A DNA stretch of 64,000 bases from Adiantum capillus-veneris (Eukaryota > Streptophyta > Polypodiopsida > Polypodiales > Pteridaceae): assembly GCA_014529385.2 (NCBI GenBank), contig CM043966.1, positions 39,678,037 to 39,742,036 on the forward strand. Reading direction: 5' to 3'. The position numbers and the translations under genes were made by a program. Positions 54,346 through 64,000 of the stretch are shown here, piece after piece. Each line of letters opens with the position of its first letter. Position 1 is the first letter of the stretch. Below the pieces are notes generated by a model. It was not told the DNA's origin, did not search any database, and saw nothing but the letters and a program-made list of their open reading frames with translations.

Positions 54346-54627
54346 TTATCCTGGTATAATGTTTACCATGTAGTAGGGTAGCACATCATAGCCATCCTTA
54401 TCGCAAAATTTTGTTGTTGGACTATCTGTAATGGTACAGACATCCAATGTTGCTAGTATGTGTTCCCATTCTAGAGGTTCCAAGGCATCTTTAGGGAAAG
54501 GTTTCAAAATATACTCCTTGTCCTCAATTGCTCTTTCTAAGACGCATTCCTCTCTTCTTAAGCTTCCACAATGTGAAGCTCCACACATCCATAGCTCTTT
54601 TTGTTGCCCTAGCCATGCTAGGAGTTC
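54346..54627 (-). pseudogene. E1 post-protease segment
   Basis: 80-codon frame (54588-54346) with WMCGASHCGSLRREECVLE (upstream overlap) and ATLDVCTITDSPTTKFCDKDGYD, the block shared with E4 at 35160-35380. Function unknown. Confidence 0.7.
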
Positions 54628-55200
54628 TTATCCTACTACTGTAGCTGAATCAAACTCTTTGACAGGTGTTTGGTTCACATCTCTGTAACTATGGTCTTTC
54701 AAGTGTATTTTAGTTGTTGTCTCGCCATGTCTGAGGTATATGTGGTCGTAACCCCAATCTTGGACCATCTTCAATTGTCGCATGAATGGTCGTCCCAAGA
54801 TGATCTCATAATTGTTCTTTTTGTCAAAATCGACTATTGCAAATGTATGCTCATACTCGATTCCGCACGAAGTGAAAATCACTTTTTCTAAGAGTCCTAG
54901 AACTATATTTACACTACGTGCCTATTTAAAAAACCCCACCCCCCTCTGTATGTATACATTTGATACATTTTGATCTTTTAATAATCCTCTGCGGTTAACT
55001 CACGTGATAGCATACACATTCTAAAAAGTGACCGCCCCGGGTCCTAGAGGCTTCTCCATGAGCCCATCTACCAATTGCAATTTCATTCTGGTAGCTCTCA
55101 AAGCTGGTTTTCCCCATTTTTTCCAGATTTCATGGGTGGCGATAGCAACTCCCGCTCCACTGTCAAGGATAGCTTTGGAAACTACTCCTTGGAATTCTAC
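54628..55200 (-). pseudogene. E1 retropepsin, split by a small insertion
   Basis: The active site lies at about 55165-55200: AILDSGAGVAIATHEIWKKWG, with the D-S-G intact. The C-terminal half is at 54882-54628: IEYEHTFAIVDFDKKNNYE and IILGRPFMRQLKMVQ. Between them lies a 141-bp insertion flanked by a direct repeat; without it the two halves match the E4 paralogue in one frame. It would mature the Gag-Pol of E1. Confidence 0.85.
54901..55041. mobile_element. 141-bp insertion in E1 protease
   Basis: Flanked by TCCTAG (54895-54900 and 55042-55047), extendable to GAGTCCTAG/GGGTCCTAG (8 of 9). E4 has one copy and no insert at this point. I see no clear terminal inverted repeats. The 7-9 bp duplication would fit a small non-autonomous hAT or Mutator-like element. 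Confidence 0.6.
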
Positions 55201-56421
55201 TGGTAGCGTGGTGTTTCCATCTTCTCCCTCAGAATACTCTCCAACCTTGTTTAATGGTACTGGCCTAGTGTTTAATGGTACTTGCCTAGTGTTTAATTGA
55301 GGTCTATCCAACTCTCTGATCCCTTCGTGTAGCCTCAAGGTAGGGTCTTTCACTCCAAATTTTTCTAAGCATTTACCTATTGAGGTCCACATGTTTGGCC
55401 GTAACCTTAGGAGTTCTGCTAATGTGATTGTGCATGCCACCGGGGTGGACAATAACTCAATCAATCCTTGTGAATCCATCACTTTGTTAAAAGACAGTCT
55501 TTGAGATGGGATTGCTCTCACTTCCGACTTGGCTTCATACTCTCCTAGGTAAGAGGGTAAAGTTCTCAGCGAGTCTGGTTGGCTGTGCCCCAAACAAATT
55601 GATCCTTGGTCTCCCCCTTGTGATTGTATCTCAAAGTTTATTTGTGACCTTACCTCGAATTCTTCAATAGGAGGTAAGATTACATTATTTTCTTTTCTCG
55701 TGCTATTCATGTGGTTACTTATCCTATTAGCCTGGTTGGCTTCACGGATTTTCTTCCACAGATCGTCTAGACCGTTACAGTCCTTACTCATTTCTGTCAA
55801 TGTTTTAGGTTGGAACCCGTCACTTGCCTCATCTGTGGTATTTGGCACTATGATAGGCTCTCCTCTGGACTCATAGGCATTAGTGAGTCTTTCCTTTGTT
55901 CCTACATGTTTCTCTAAAGTTGGTTGGATAGGGGTTGGAGTTGGTGCCTCATGCCAATTTGCACGTTTACCCATCGGGTCTTCCATCAATGATTGAGCTA
56001 TTTCGATCATCTTTTTACACATTTCCAACCTTTGTTTTTCTATTTCTGCATATGGATAAGTCATCCACCGTTGCTCCTGGGTTTGGTTCTTTTTGAGTCT
56101 GGCTTCATAAGCCTTTAGAAGCGCATCCAACTTCTCATTTACCTTGTCTGCCAGTACAGATCCTCTTGATCCTATACTTTTGGGCTCTGCTATTTCCTTG
56201 GGTGCTATGGTTACCGTGGTGTGTGATCTTAAGCTAGCTAGATCCTCTAACCGCTCTAATCTATCCTTTGTATGTTTCAATTTCTCGGATAGAGCTGTTT
56301 GCTCTCGTTCCTTCCTCGCTTTCATACGTGCCCTTCTAGCTTTCCAAGAGCTTCTCTGATCTTTCATTTCTGAACTTTGGGCATCGGTTTTTGGCACTTC
56401 AACTATGGGTTCGTTCGTCAT
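55021..56421 (-). pseudogene. E1 gag C terminus to protease
   Basis: 466-codon minus-strand frame, the longest gag-pro piece of E1. It has a basic coiled stretch (SWKARRARMKARKEREQ), the ALLKAYEARLKKNQTQEQRWM segment also in E4, a Pro-rich part, TITLAELLRLRPNMW, NTRPVPLNKVGEYSEG and the protease active site. A 'NTRQVPL/NTRPVPL' pair is a small internal duplication. The last residues come from the 141-bp insertion. Confidence 0.85.
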
Positions 56422-56945
56422 TCTTTGAGCTTGGGCTCAGGTTACTGCCTGAATAGGTATGATTGTTTCATTTTCCGACCCTCCACTGGAAGGTACTCTC
56501 TCTAGCATGTTCAAGGTGGTTTTTGCTCCTTTGCTCGGGTTTTTAGGGCACTCGAGAATCAAATGAGTAACTCCACACTAAGTGCAATACGCATTGACTC
56601 TAATGATTTCATCATGAGGACAGTCTCTTAGCCAATGGTCTCCACCACACTTGTAGCAGGGTCCCTTGGGTTGTTGAGGTGCTCCTTGAGCTCCCCTTTA
56701 TTGGTATGCATGTCTGTGTCCGCCCCTGCCTCCGTTGGGTATGAACAACAATGTTCGTTCATCTAAGCTATATCTCCCTTATCCTGCTGTCTGTGCAGTT
56801 GTTGGTGGTCCTGTACTTCCAATCATGCTCCAGGGTTCTGGAGTCGAGGGTTCTTTCGGTGGATAATAAACAGAGTTTGCCGCATATCCATTAGGATCTT
56901 TATAATATGCATGCATAGGCACCAAAGCCTTATCTTCTGATTCGG
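56422..56945 (-). pseudogene. E1 zinc knuckles
   Basis: In the gap between open frames the minus strand encodes CYKCGGDHWLRDCP (CX2CX4HX4C) near 56650 and, about 15 residues on, YCT, a TAG, CGVTHLILECP near 56580: a second knuckle with a stop inside the CxxC. E4 has LE at the stop position. Nucleocapsid function expected. Confidence 0.85.
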
Positions 56946-57854
56946 TTACGGTGGTGTGTATCTTATACCGACTGGTCGTACTCCTGGTAGGGGTGGTTGT
57001 TGCCCCAACACAGGTTGTGGCCTTTCTACACCTACAGGTCCTGGTAGGTTGCCTGCTTGATACCTAGGCATCGGTGGAACTTGAGGAGAAGCTACCGGAG
57101 CTTGGGAAGCATAAGGTCTCTCTCTCACATATCCCTTGTTATAATAAAATTCCTCGGTCCCATGGTTTGTCCATTTTTGCTCCATAGCACACCACTTGGG
57201 CTGTTTAACCTGAGGTTTGGCGTACAAGTTAATCTTTTTTAGCACTTCATCTACAAGCTGCTCTTGGTTTACAGCTACTTCTCCTTTCGGTGCTATCTTA
57301 GAAGACTTTCTTCCACTTTGTTGTGAAGATGAATCGTCGTCAAGGTCCTTGAACTCCCCCTCTTTGTAGACCGCACAATTGTCCACAAGGTAAAGAGCCT
57401 CCCTGGTCAACTCATTCAACATCGTGCTTCTTTTCATATGTAAGTCTTTCTGGAGATCTGCATTCCTTAGTCCTTGGATGAATATCAACATGAGTCTGGA
57501 TTGAGTTGGCAGTTCTTCCACAGGACATAACTTAACATATCTTTTTAGTCTTAGGGCTGCCTTTCGTACAGATTCCCCATCTTTCTGTTTGAATTTATGG
57601 ATTTGTGAGACGGTATTATGAGCTATCCCCCTTTGTGAGAATTCCTCAATAAACTCATCAAACACTTCCTCCATAGACTCAAAGTCTCTACTCTCTACAG
57701 AGTCAAACCAAGTGGCAGCGTCATCCTCTAGGGTTAGCCCAAACCCTGCAAATTGGGTAGGAAATTCTAACACCTCTTTGGCTCTAATTACACGCACAAA
57801 GGTTGCTACATGATCTCTTGGGTCTCTCCTTCCTGTGTATTTCTGTTTACCCAT
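56946..57854 (-). pseudogene. E1 gag, capsid core
   Basis: 302-codon minus-strand frame with DPRDHVATFVRVI, GFGLTLEDDAATWFDSVE, FIEEFSQRGIAHNTVSQIHKF, RYVKLCPVEELPTQSRL, FIQGLRNADLQKDLHM and EALYLVDNC. It is the Retrotrans_gag domain and the best preserved copy of this capsid in the window, so I used it as the reference for E4 and E0. The end is Pro/Gly-rich, as in E4. Confidence 0.92.
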
Positions 57855-57873
57855 TTTTTCACTTGAGAAGGTC

Positions 57874-58826
57874 TTATTCTCTGATGGTCTGCAAACTCAT
57901 CATTGGATCACCACGTCCTAATCGATATACCTCCTCAGGACTTCGGTAGTAGTCTGGTTCCTCTCCCAGTGGTGTTCCTAAGCCATAATTTCTAACAATT
58001 CTCGCCAAAGATGGTTCATCTCTTTGAGGTCGTTCTATGGGTGGCCTACCAGGATCTGTTGACCCTAGAGTCTTTGGCTTACTCTCTCCTTGATACCTTG
58101 AATAGAGTGGTGGTTCTTGCAAATCCCTTAGCCCTCCTGCGGCTTGATAACCATCTCAGTTTTGGTCTTGTTCCATTGTAGCACTCTGTCGAAGCCATGC
58201 TTGCAATGATGGCTGGTTTGCTCGTTGGTTTTGGTTGTTGAATGAGTGCGGTTGGGTGGAATGTGAGGTGGCATCATAATCTTCTAAAAAAGGATTCGTC
58301 AACTTGCTTTGGGTGTAGGTGGCTCTTGGCACTTCCTCAGGGGCATATGTTGATGCTCCTAGACCTGTTGCCCTTTCCACCTCCTCTGAGAGAATACGTT
58401 GGTATTCTCGCCCGTATCTATCAACAAAAACTATACCCTTTCCCATGGCAGTTTCATAAGAGAATAAGTAAAGAACCTTGTCTTTGCTTAATTCGTTTAG
58501 GTAAGGTTCTTTGTTGTGAAAGTAAGCGACTATACCCTCACTCTCATGCTTGTAGATTCCCATGTTCTCATTATAAGTTGGAAGCCTGGTTGTTTTCTTA
58601 TCATACATAAAAATAGCTCCGGGCCGATCAATGTTTGGTAGGCGGTTCTTGAGCTTTCTGAAACTATTTTCCCTTTCATCACATTATCTCCATATCTGTT
58701 ATAATCTTCAGGGTTACTAACTATTAGATAGTGGTTCCCCTTTTCGTCTCGAAATATATCTCCATCATCATAGACTCGGATTATCTCCAATCTCTGTGTT
58801 GGCCTCTCTTCAATACAAATGCTCAA
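57874..58826 (-). pseudogene. E1 gag N-terminal part
   Basis: Three minus-strand pieces. 58826-58530: MSICIEERPTQRLEIIRVYDD, the probable start. 58608-58156: YKHESEGIVAYFHNKEPYLNEL, then GIVFVDRYGREYQRI, the conserved N-terminal module. 58122-57874: Pro-rich linker (STDPGRPPIERPQRDEP). Stops at about 58155 and 57873, and a frame change near 58590, separate them. The module occurs in all gags of this family in the window. Confidence 0.75.
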
Positions 58827-60448
58827 CCACTACTGTATTTTATACAATGCTAATGTTCTGGATTAGGTATGCTAATTTGAATTTGTACTTCCCTCGGATG
58901 TTGGTCAATTCACGCGAAAAAGTCTGAATTCAGTCTTTGCTCCGTCAAATGGACAAAGAAGGTCCAAATTCACTTTTGAAAGAAGTTCTAGAACCCATAA
59001 GTCAAATGGAATCTCACATGGTTTAAGCCCAGTCAAATTTTCTCTTCAGTAAGCCCTTATAGACATCCTACGCGTAGGATGTCTCCCGCTTTGTTTTGCC
59101 TGGATTTTTGCACTATGGTTTCACCTTGATGTGCTGAGTCTACAACTGTTTTTACTTTTTGATTTGGACACTTACAACCTGGTCAATGGGTCAGAAATCT
59201 GATCCGACAGTCTGTTGCTGATCTTGATCAGTCTAATCAACTCCAATTTGGACCAAAAGTGACCAGGAGGCTTGCCTTAGGCTATACAACACATTGCTAT
59301 GCTCATAGTCAATGTCCGGCTTCAATTTCTTGCTTTAGACATCCTACGCCTAGGATGTCTTTTTCATCAGAATGGCTTCAAACTCAAAGCACAGGCTCCC
59401 CTTGAGTTGCTGATCACTTTGGTATACTCAAAATTTGGTTTGGAGTCCAAAATCACACAGAAGACATCCTACGCGTAGGATGTCTTTTTGGCCCGTTTGA
59501 CCGCAGACTTGACCCACAGCTTCCCCTTGATGTCAGTAACCCAGTGTTATGCTTAGATTTTGGTTTGGATTTCAAAAGTCCCCAATTTTAGATGTTATTG
59601 CCTTTTTCAGTCAAAAGTGCTAAATTCGGCTTTGAATCCAATTTTCTCACCCAAATGAGGTGAAACCCCTTTCAGTCACTCAATATGTCATGCAAGACAT
59701 GCTAGTGCAGCCATCTTATGGTTTTGGTCTCAAAATAACGTTTTGGCACAATTTGGGTAGGATGTCTGGCAATTTCAGTCTATCTTGCCTTATCCTGTCC
59801 AGATATGGTCAAATTTCCACCTTCCAGTTGAAACAAGGGTAAACCCCTCCTTCTGAAGACACTGGTCAACTCAAAATCCCAAAATTCCCACTAGATTAGC
59901 CTGTAGACATCCTACGTGTAGAATGTCTCCTGGCTTGAAATTAATTTTTTTTCTGACAGAAATGCTCCTGATTCTCTATAGCTCTATCAGAAACACTCAC
60001 AGTAACTTTTGGACTTCTCTTAGGCTTTCAAACACACTTTTGCATCTTTTACAAACTTGTGATGACTTTACCAAGCAAGTATACATACATGAAATGCTCT
60101 AGATCCTGAATCATGATGTCCTACTTACTCTACTCCTACTTATCATGTGAAATGGTGACAATGGTGTTTTGGTTGCTTTCTGGCCTCTCCGGACTCTCAA
60201 GCCATCCTCTCACCACTTCTACCACTCCAATTCCTACTCAAGAACTCGACTACTACCTAAATCTATCTTGGTGTACCTAAATCTACCTAAGTCAAAGGAT
60301 CTAGGTCAGAGACACACACTTCGTAGACTCCCTAAGACCTAGAGAGTCCTCCACCCTCTGATCCTATCTAAATGTAAAACGAGACTCTTGGCAAGCCAAA
60401 AATCCCAATCCTCAAGGATTAGTCTCGGTCACCTACCTAAGGTTTTCG
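58827..60448 (-). other. E1 untranslated leader
   Basis: 1.6 kb between PBS and gag on the minus strand, without a gene. It is diverged but alignable to the E4 leader (for example 'gagtataccaaagtgatcag' against 'gagcataccacagtaatcag'). It carries four palindromes of the E4 kind. Confidence 0.75.
59061..59928. repeat. Palindrome array in E1 leader
   Basis: 24-bp palindromes with half-site AGACATCCTACG at 59061-59084 (perfect), 59337-59360 (one central change), 59462-59485 (perfect) and 59905-59928 (two changes). Spacing 125-443 bp; the pattern of gaps resembles part of the E4 array. Confidence 0.9.
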
Positions 60449-60466
60449 TCCCCGACAGCGGCGCCA
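60449..60466 (-). other. E1 primer-binding site
   Basis: TGGCGCCGCTGTCGGGGA on the minus strand, one base after the LTR end CCAACA. It is the same type as in E4 and in plant Athila/Tat elements. Confidence 0.9.
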
Positions 60467-60467
60467 A

Positions 60468-61500
60468 TGTTGGAAGGATACGCCGCGACGGACGTCAGCA
60501 CAACGAGAACTCACCTAACATATAATGTCAACTAAGGATGAAGCTTGACCCGCAGCCACGTGGAAGCAAGCATAAGGTGTCAACCTACACTCCATGATTC
60601 CTAACTAATTCCTACAGAGGTCTCTACCAATTGTCTAAGTCACAGCCTTCAAGAGTGCATAAGAGGAAACTTCCTACAACGCTGTCTAAAGCCGAACACC
60701 CATCAAACAATCTCAAAACACCATAGAACATGAAGGAGACCCTACTAACACCAATAGGTCGCTCTCCCTAAGGTCTATGAAACAAAACCCCAACCCAAAA
60801 CACCCGGTGCAAATCACGTAGGATGTCTTGCCGAAATTTACAGGTCTTCGTTTTCGAAATCTAAAGTGCCTAATGTGTATTTCTACTCAATGTGAACCCA
60901 AAACACCCGGTGCAAATCACGTAGGATGTCTTGCCGAAATTTACAGGTCTTCGTTTTCGAAATCTAAAGTGCCTTATGTGTATTTCTACTCAATGTGAAC
61001 GCGTGGATATGCTGTAATGAAAAATCAGACAACTTATGCTCACCCAATCACCAAATGAAGCTTGTAGAAGGAGCTTGCAAAACCGGACCGTACGCGCGGA
61101 ATGTAGATATCGGCGCGTAGCTCTTGTCGGGGGCAACACGCTGCACTTTTCCGCATTCGATTCCGACCACTGGTGCACACGTAGCGTCAAGATGAAGCTC
61201 GCACTCTCTCTCGTACACAGTATGCTCAATCACAGACTTCAAAACTTGTTTTAAAAATGACAAAAGGTCTTTTATTAAGGTCAAAAAGTGGTATATATAC
61301 CTTACAATTCTGAAACCCTAAAGTTCTAAAATCAACCAACTACTCCATCTATCTATCAAAACTGGGATACAATCTGGAAACTTCTATAAGTCCCAATATT
61401 TACAAGGTGAAAAATTAGGTTTCCTCAATAAATGAATAATTACAAAAAATGATAATCCTCCGAGTAGTTAGTCTCCGTGGGGTATGTCCAGCTTCTAACA
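60468..61500 (-). repeat. E1 5' LTR
   Basis: 1033 bp, TGTTAGAAGC to CCTTCCAACA on the minus strand. It pairs with 4631-5562. It has an internal 103-bp tandem duplication (unit with CACCCGGTGCAAATCACG at 60801 and 60904). A 'ggtatatataccac' TATA-like palindrome is at 61290-61305 and in the other LTR at 5351-5366. Confidence 0.9.
60801..61006. repeat. 103-bp tandem duplication in E1 5' LTR
   Basis: Two copies in a row of the stretch with CACCCGGTGC... to ...CTCAATGTGAAC, identical but for one or two bases. The 3' LTR has one copy, so it arose after insertion. Confidence 0.85.
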
Positions 61501-61505
61501 TACAC
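61501..61505. repeat. Right target-site duplication of E1
   Basis: TACAC, partner of TACAT at 4626-4630. Confidence 0.6.
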
Positions 61506-62566
61506 AAAAACCATATAGCTAGCATCAAGGGACCAATGACAAGTTGTTGTGTGCCAAGTTTTAGTGCATTCTGATACAAGGGTACATAGATCACGATCCA
61601 TGTTCCCCTTTCACAAACTGAGACCAAACTTGTACCATAGTTGAAGCAAGTCACAAGGAGCCCAGTGATCTTTTCAAAACTGAAGTTGGACATCAAAACC
61701 CAAGTCTAAATCCCAAAACTGTCAAGCACTCTAAGAAAGTACAAGATTTGACCTAAATTTCAACCTGGAGGTCCAAATCCAAATTTTTTTAATCCTATAG
61801 CATCTATTAATCATGTTGAACCTAATGGTACCAAGAAAAGTCAATTTGGCCTCCGTAATGGATCAAAATCCATGTATCCATGGTGACATATTGACTTGAA
61901 AATTTCCATATACATAGTACATATACAAGGAAACATATCCTGAAGTGCATTGGGCATTTGACCAATCAAACCAAGTCCAAATTAAAAAACATATAGTGAG
62001 TAACAAGCTGCCAAGAGATCAAGTCTAGATGTGGTTGAACATGGATCGTAATTCATGTCCCCCAACCTCAGAATTTGATAAAAATTTGCATAGGGATTGC
62101 ATATAACCTTGTCTAGTTACTTTCAAAATCTGAAGTGAAAATTTGACAGGGGATCATGGATCGTGATCCATGTACCTTTTCATAGTGGTGGTATTTGACT
62201 CAATGATCTTGTAGATATATGTGAGTATATCTCAAATCTCAAGTTTGAGCTAAAAATACCTTGAAGAGACAAGATACAAGCCAAAGTTCTTGTGCCCTAG
62301 TCTTGAGTCTATTTTGAGTGCTGCTTCAAGTGTAATTCACTAGAGTTGCTCTAACTTTTGATACACAAATCCAAATTGAGTCAAGTATAGCCAGGAAGAA
62401 AGCTTGTAAGCAATAGGAAACATCTTGACCAAAGCAAAATTTTTCCAATTTTCCTAACTCCAAACTTTTAGGATTCACAAAGACCTGACCTTTGGGAGAA
62501 TAAGTTGCACTAATCCGAGGTGGGCTTGTCAAAGACTATCTTGAGAGTTTTGAGTGAGCCTTTATC
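61501..62566 (+). other. E0 leader, right part
   Basis: Continuation of 3107-4630 after the E1 insertion. It has GATCCATG palindromes (about 61584, 61856, 62040, 62154) and leads into the gag start at 62567. Near-identical to 26340-27405. Confidence 0.7.
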
Positions 62567-63603
62567 ATGACAAATCATCCACCACCACCAGGGTATTCTA
62601 CTCCACTCAGAGACATGCAAATTGCAAGAAACACTGCAACAACTTTGACAATAGGATTTGGAGAAGGCCTAGAGGAGAAGCATGCTCTAATCAACAAACC
62701 CAAAGTGAGATTCATCAAAACCAATGAAGCCACGAGACTTCTGATGGATTACACTCATGAGGGCTTATATAGATTCACAAATGGGGATCCACATACCTAC
62801 TACAAGTGTGTAGAACACAATGCAAGAGAGTTGACAGACCATAATAATCTCTATTCATTCGGATATATAGATGCCCATGGAATGCAAGTATTGATGGTAG
62901 AGAAGTATGGACGAGATTATAAACTTGTTGATCCAATTGACACAGAATGATACACATACAAGGGTACTCCAATCTATACTTATTTTCAACCAAAAGCGAT
63001 GTCGGGAAATGCATTAGAGATGATTCCACCAAGATTTTCTCCAAGACGAGAACAGAGAGCGAGAGACATCCTTGCCAGAAACCATGAACTGGTTAGATTG
63101 GTGATTGGACCACAATGACTAAGACTATATCAAGTAGTCCAATGTGTCAAGACAAAGTAAAATGGGTGAAGGGATCCATATGCATGTCACTCTTCAAACA
63201 AGTTTGGAGAGATAAACAAATTGTAGATTTCCATACTCAGTACGAGCGATTTGGGTTAACATTGAAAGTAACAACCTTGAATTGATTCCAATCACTGAAC
63301 AAAGATGTTTTTTCACACATAGAATGACTCTTGCATGAATTTATAGAGTATTTCTCTAAGAGGGGAATGAAGCACAACACGGTGTCACAAATCTACGCTT
63401 TCAAACAAACAAAGAACAAACAAATCAAGGAAGCTTTTCTTTGCTTCAAACTATACATAGAGAGGTTCCTCGTATGAGAGCTACTGCAAGATGAGTGATT
63501 ATCATTTCTCTTCATAGAGGGCTTGAAGAACAAGAATCTCAAAAAGGACCTACATTTGAAAGCATGTATGATGTTTGAGAAAGTCACGATAGAAGCCATA
63601 TAT
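62567..63603 (+). pseudogene. E0 gag relict, copy 2
   Basis: Frame MTNHPPPPGYSTPLRD, with THEGLYRFTNGDPHTYYKC and MQVLMVEKYGRDYKLVD in one 127-codon frame (to 62950), so this N-terminal module is intact here. After a TGA the capsid core continues in broken frames: YERFGLTL, LLHEFIEYFSKRGMKHNTVSQIY, FIEGLKNKNLKKDLHLKA. It keeps the 24 bp that copy 1 has lost and has no 51-bp duplication. It is cut at 63604 by an E4-type LTR. Confidence 0.85.
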
Positions 63604-64000
63604 CCCAAAGTCTTATCTTTTGCAAGTTATGAAATGCTGCGGATTATGGCTATAAACGTCATTTGTAATGAGTAGTTATTCTTGTTTCAGAAGCCGAGGT
63701 GCAATGGCACTTCCAGATTGTAAATACAAAGCCATTTGACCCTTTCAACCCCATTTTTGGTTAAACCTAAGGTAGCCTTAGTATATAAGGTACCTAGGTC
63801 ATTTTGTAAGGAAGACTTTTTCATAATCAAAACTTAGCGCTGCCGTCTACTGTGTGTGAGAGAGAAAGAGAGTGAGTGTGAGCTTCATCCTCTCGCTACG
63901 CCCGGCTCGCTCAACGCATTGGAGATCCGACTGCACCATTGCTGTAGGCTCGACGAGAGCTACGCGACAACGCCAAGCATTCCACCCAAGACGAAGCGCA
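63604..64000 (+). repeat. E4-type LTR, cut by window edge
   Basis: Matches 28471-28870 and 43488-43888, including the TATA-like box and GAGA stretch. The same gag/LTR border as at 28470 shows that this LTR was in place before the segment was copied. Confidence 0.85.

Larger units (their letters stand above)
4631..61500 (-). mobile_element. E1: Ty3/gypsy retrotransposon (split)
   Basis: A minus-strand gypsy element bounded by LTRs at 60468-61500 and 4631-5562, with TG...CA ends, a near-perfect TSD, a PBS at 60449-60466 and a polypurine tract at 5563-5577. Its own sequence totals about 17.3 kb once E3 (13897-53483) is removed. Order on the minus strand: leader, gag, zinc knuckles, protease, RT, RNase H, doubled H2C2 module, integrase core and C terminus, second retropepsin, W-x-P-K region, coiled-coil ORF. 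RT lies before integrase, which makes it Ty3/gypsy, and the PBS is of the Athila/Tat type. By eye the LTRs differ at several percent of positions, so it is an older insertion than E3. Confidence 0.85.

Noticed and set aside
1-64000. Intact host genes, tRNA or rRNA genes
   Set aside because: I found none; all supported coding sequence belongs to transposable elements except the helicase fragment.

Overview
The window is plant nuclear DNA made almost entirely of nested transposable elements. I see no intact host gene and no tRNA or rRNA gene. A land plant with a large, repeat-rich genome is indicated by Ty3/gypsy elements of the Tat/Athila type (one with a second, archaeal-like RNase H), a CACTA (En/Spm) transposon with TNP2-type transposase, long microsatellites and many decayed reading frames. 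I cannot place it more finely from sequence alone.

Layout, outermost to innermost. (1) The oldest layer: a relict minus-strand gag-pro (1-2353), then element E0 (possible 5' LTR 2354-3106, palindrome-rich leader 3107-4630 resuming at 61501, gag relict 62567-63603). (2) E1, a minus-strand gypsy element (4631-61500), sits in the E0 leader. Its LTRs are 60468-61500 (5') and 4631-5562 (3'). Read on the minus strand it has PBS, a leader with palindromes, gag, zinc knuckles, protease, RT, RNase H, two tandem integrase zinc-binding modules, integrase, a second retropepsin-like domain, a W-x-P-K repeat region and a 618-residue coiled-coil ORF that ends inside the 3' LTR. (3) E3, a plus-strand Tat-type element (13897-53483), split E1 just upstream of its RT domain. 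(4) A 7.6-kb CACTA transposon (14663-22276) sits in the 5' LTR of E3; the 3' LTR of E3 is the empty site. (5) E5 (24226-45127), an element known from an LTR, a PBS, a gag start and a second LTR piece, lies in the gag region of E3. (6) Inside E5 is an 18-kb block (26161-44396). It starts with a copy of the E1 5' LTR/E0 junction, continues with the E0 gag relict, and then holds E4 (28471-44396), a plus-strand non-autonomous element with gag and protease but no RT or integrase, a six-copy 1018-bp tandem array and a captured DEAD-box helicase fragment.

How they fit together: E1 and E4 share gag, protease, PBS type, LTR end and a palindrome-bearing leader, so E4 looks like a non-autonomous partner that an E1-like element could have mobilised. 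E0 has a related gag and a different palindrome in the same leader position. Nearly every reading frame is broken by stops or frameshifts, and several stops are C-to-T changes (CAG to TAG, CGA to TGA), as expected for methylated silenced repeats. The coiled-coil ORF of E1 is the longest intact frame. The most unusual signals are the leader palindrome arrays, that extra ORF, the doubled integrase zinc module, the tandem array, the helicase capture and the copy of the locus's own nesting junction inside itself.
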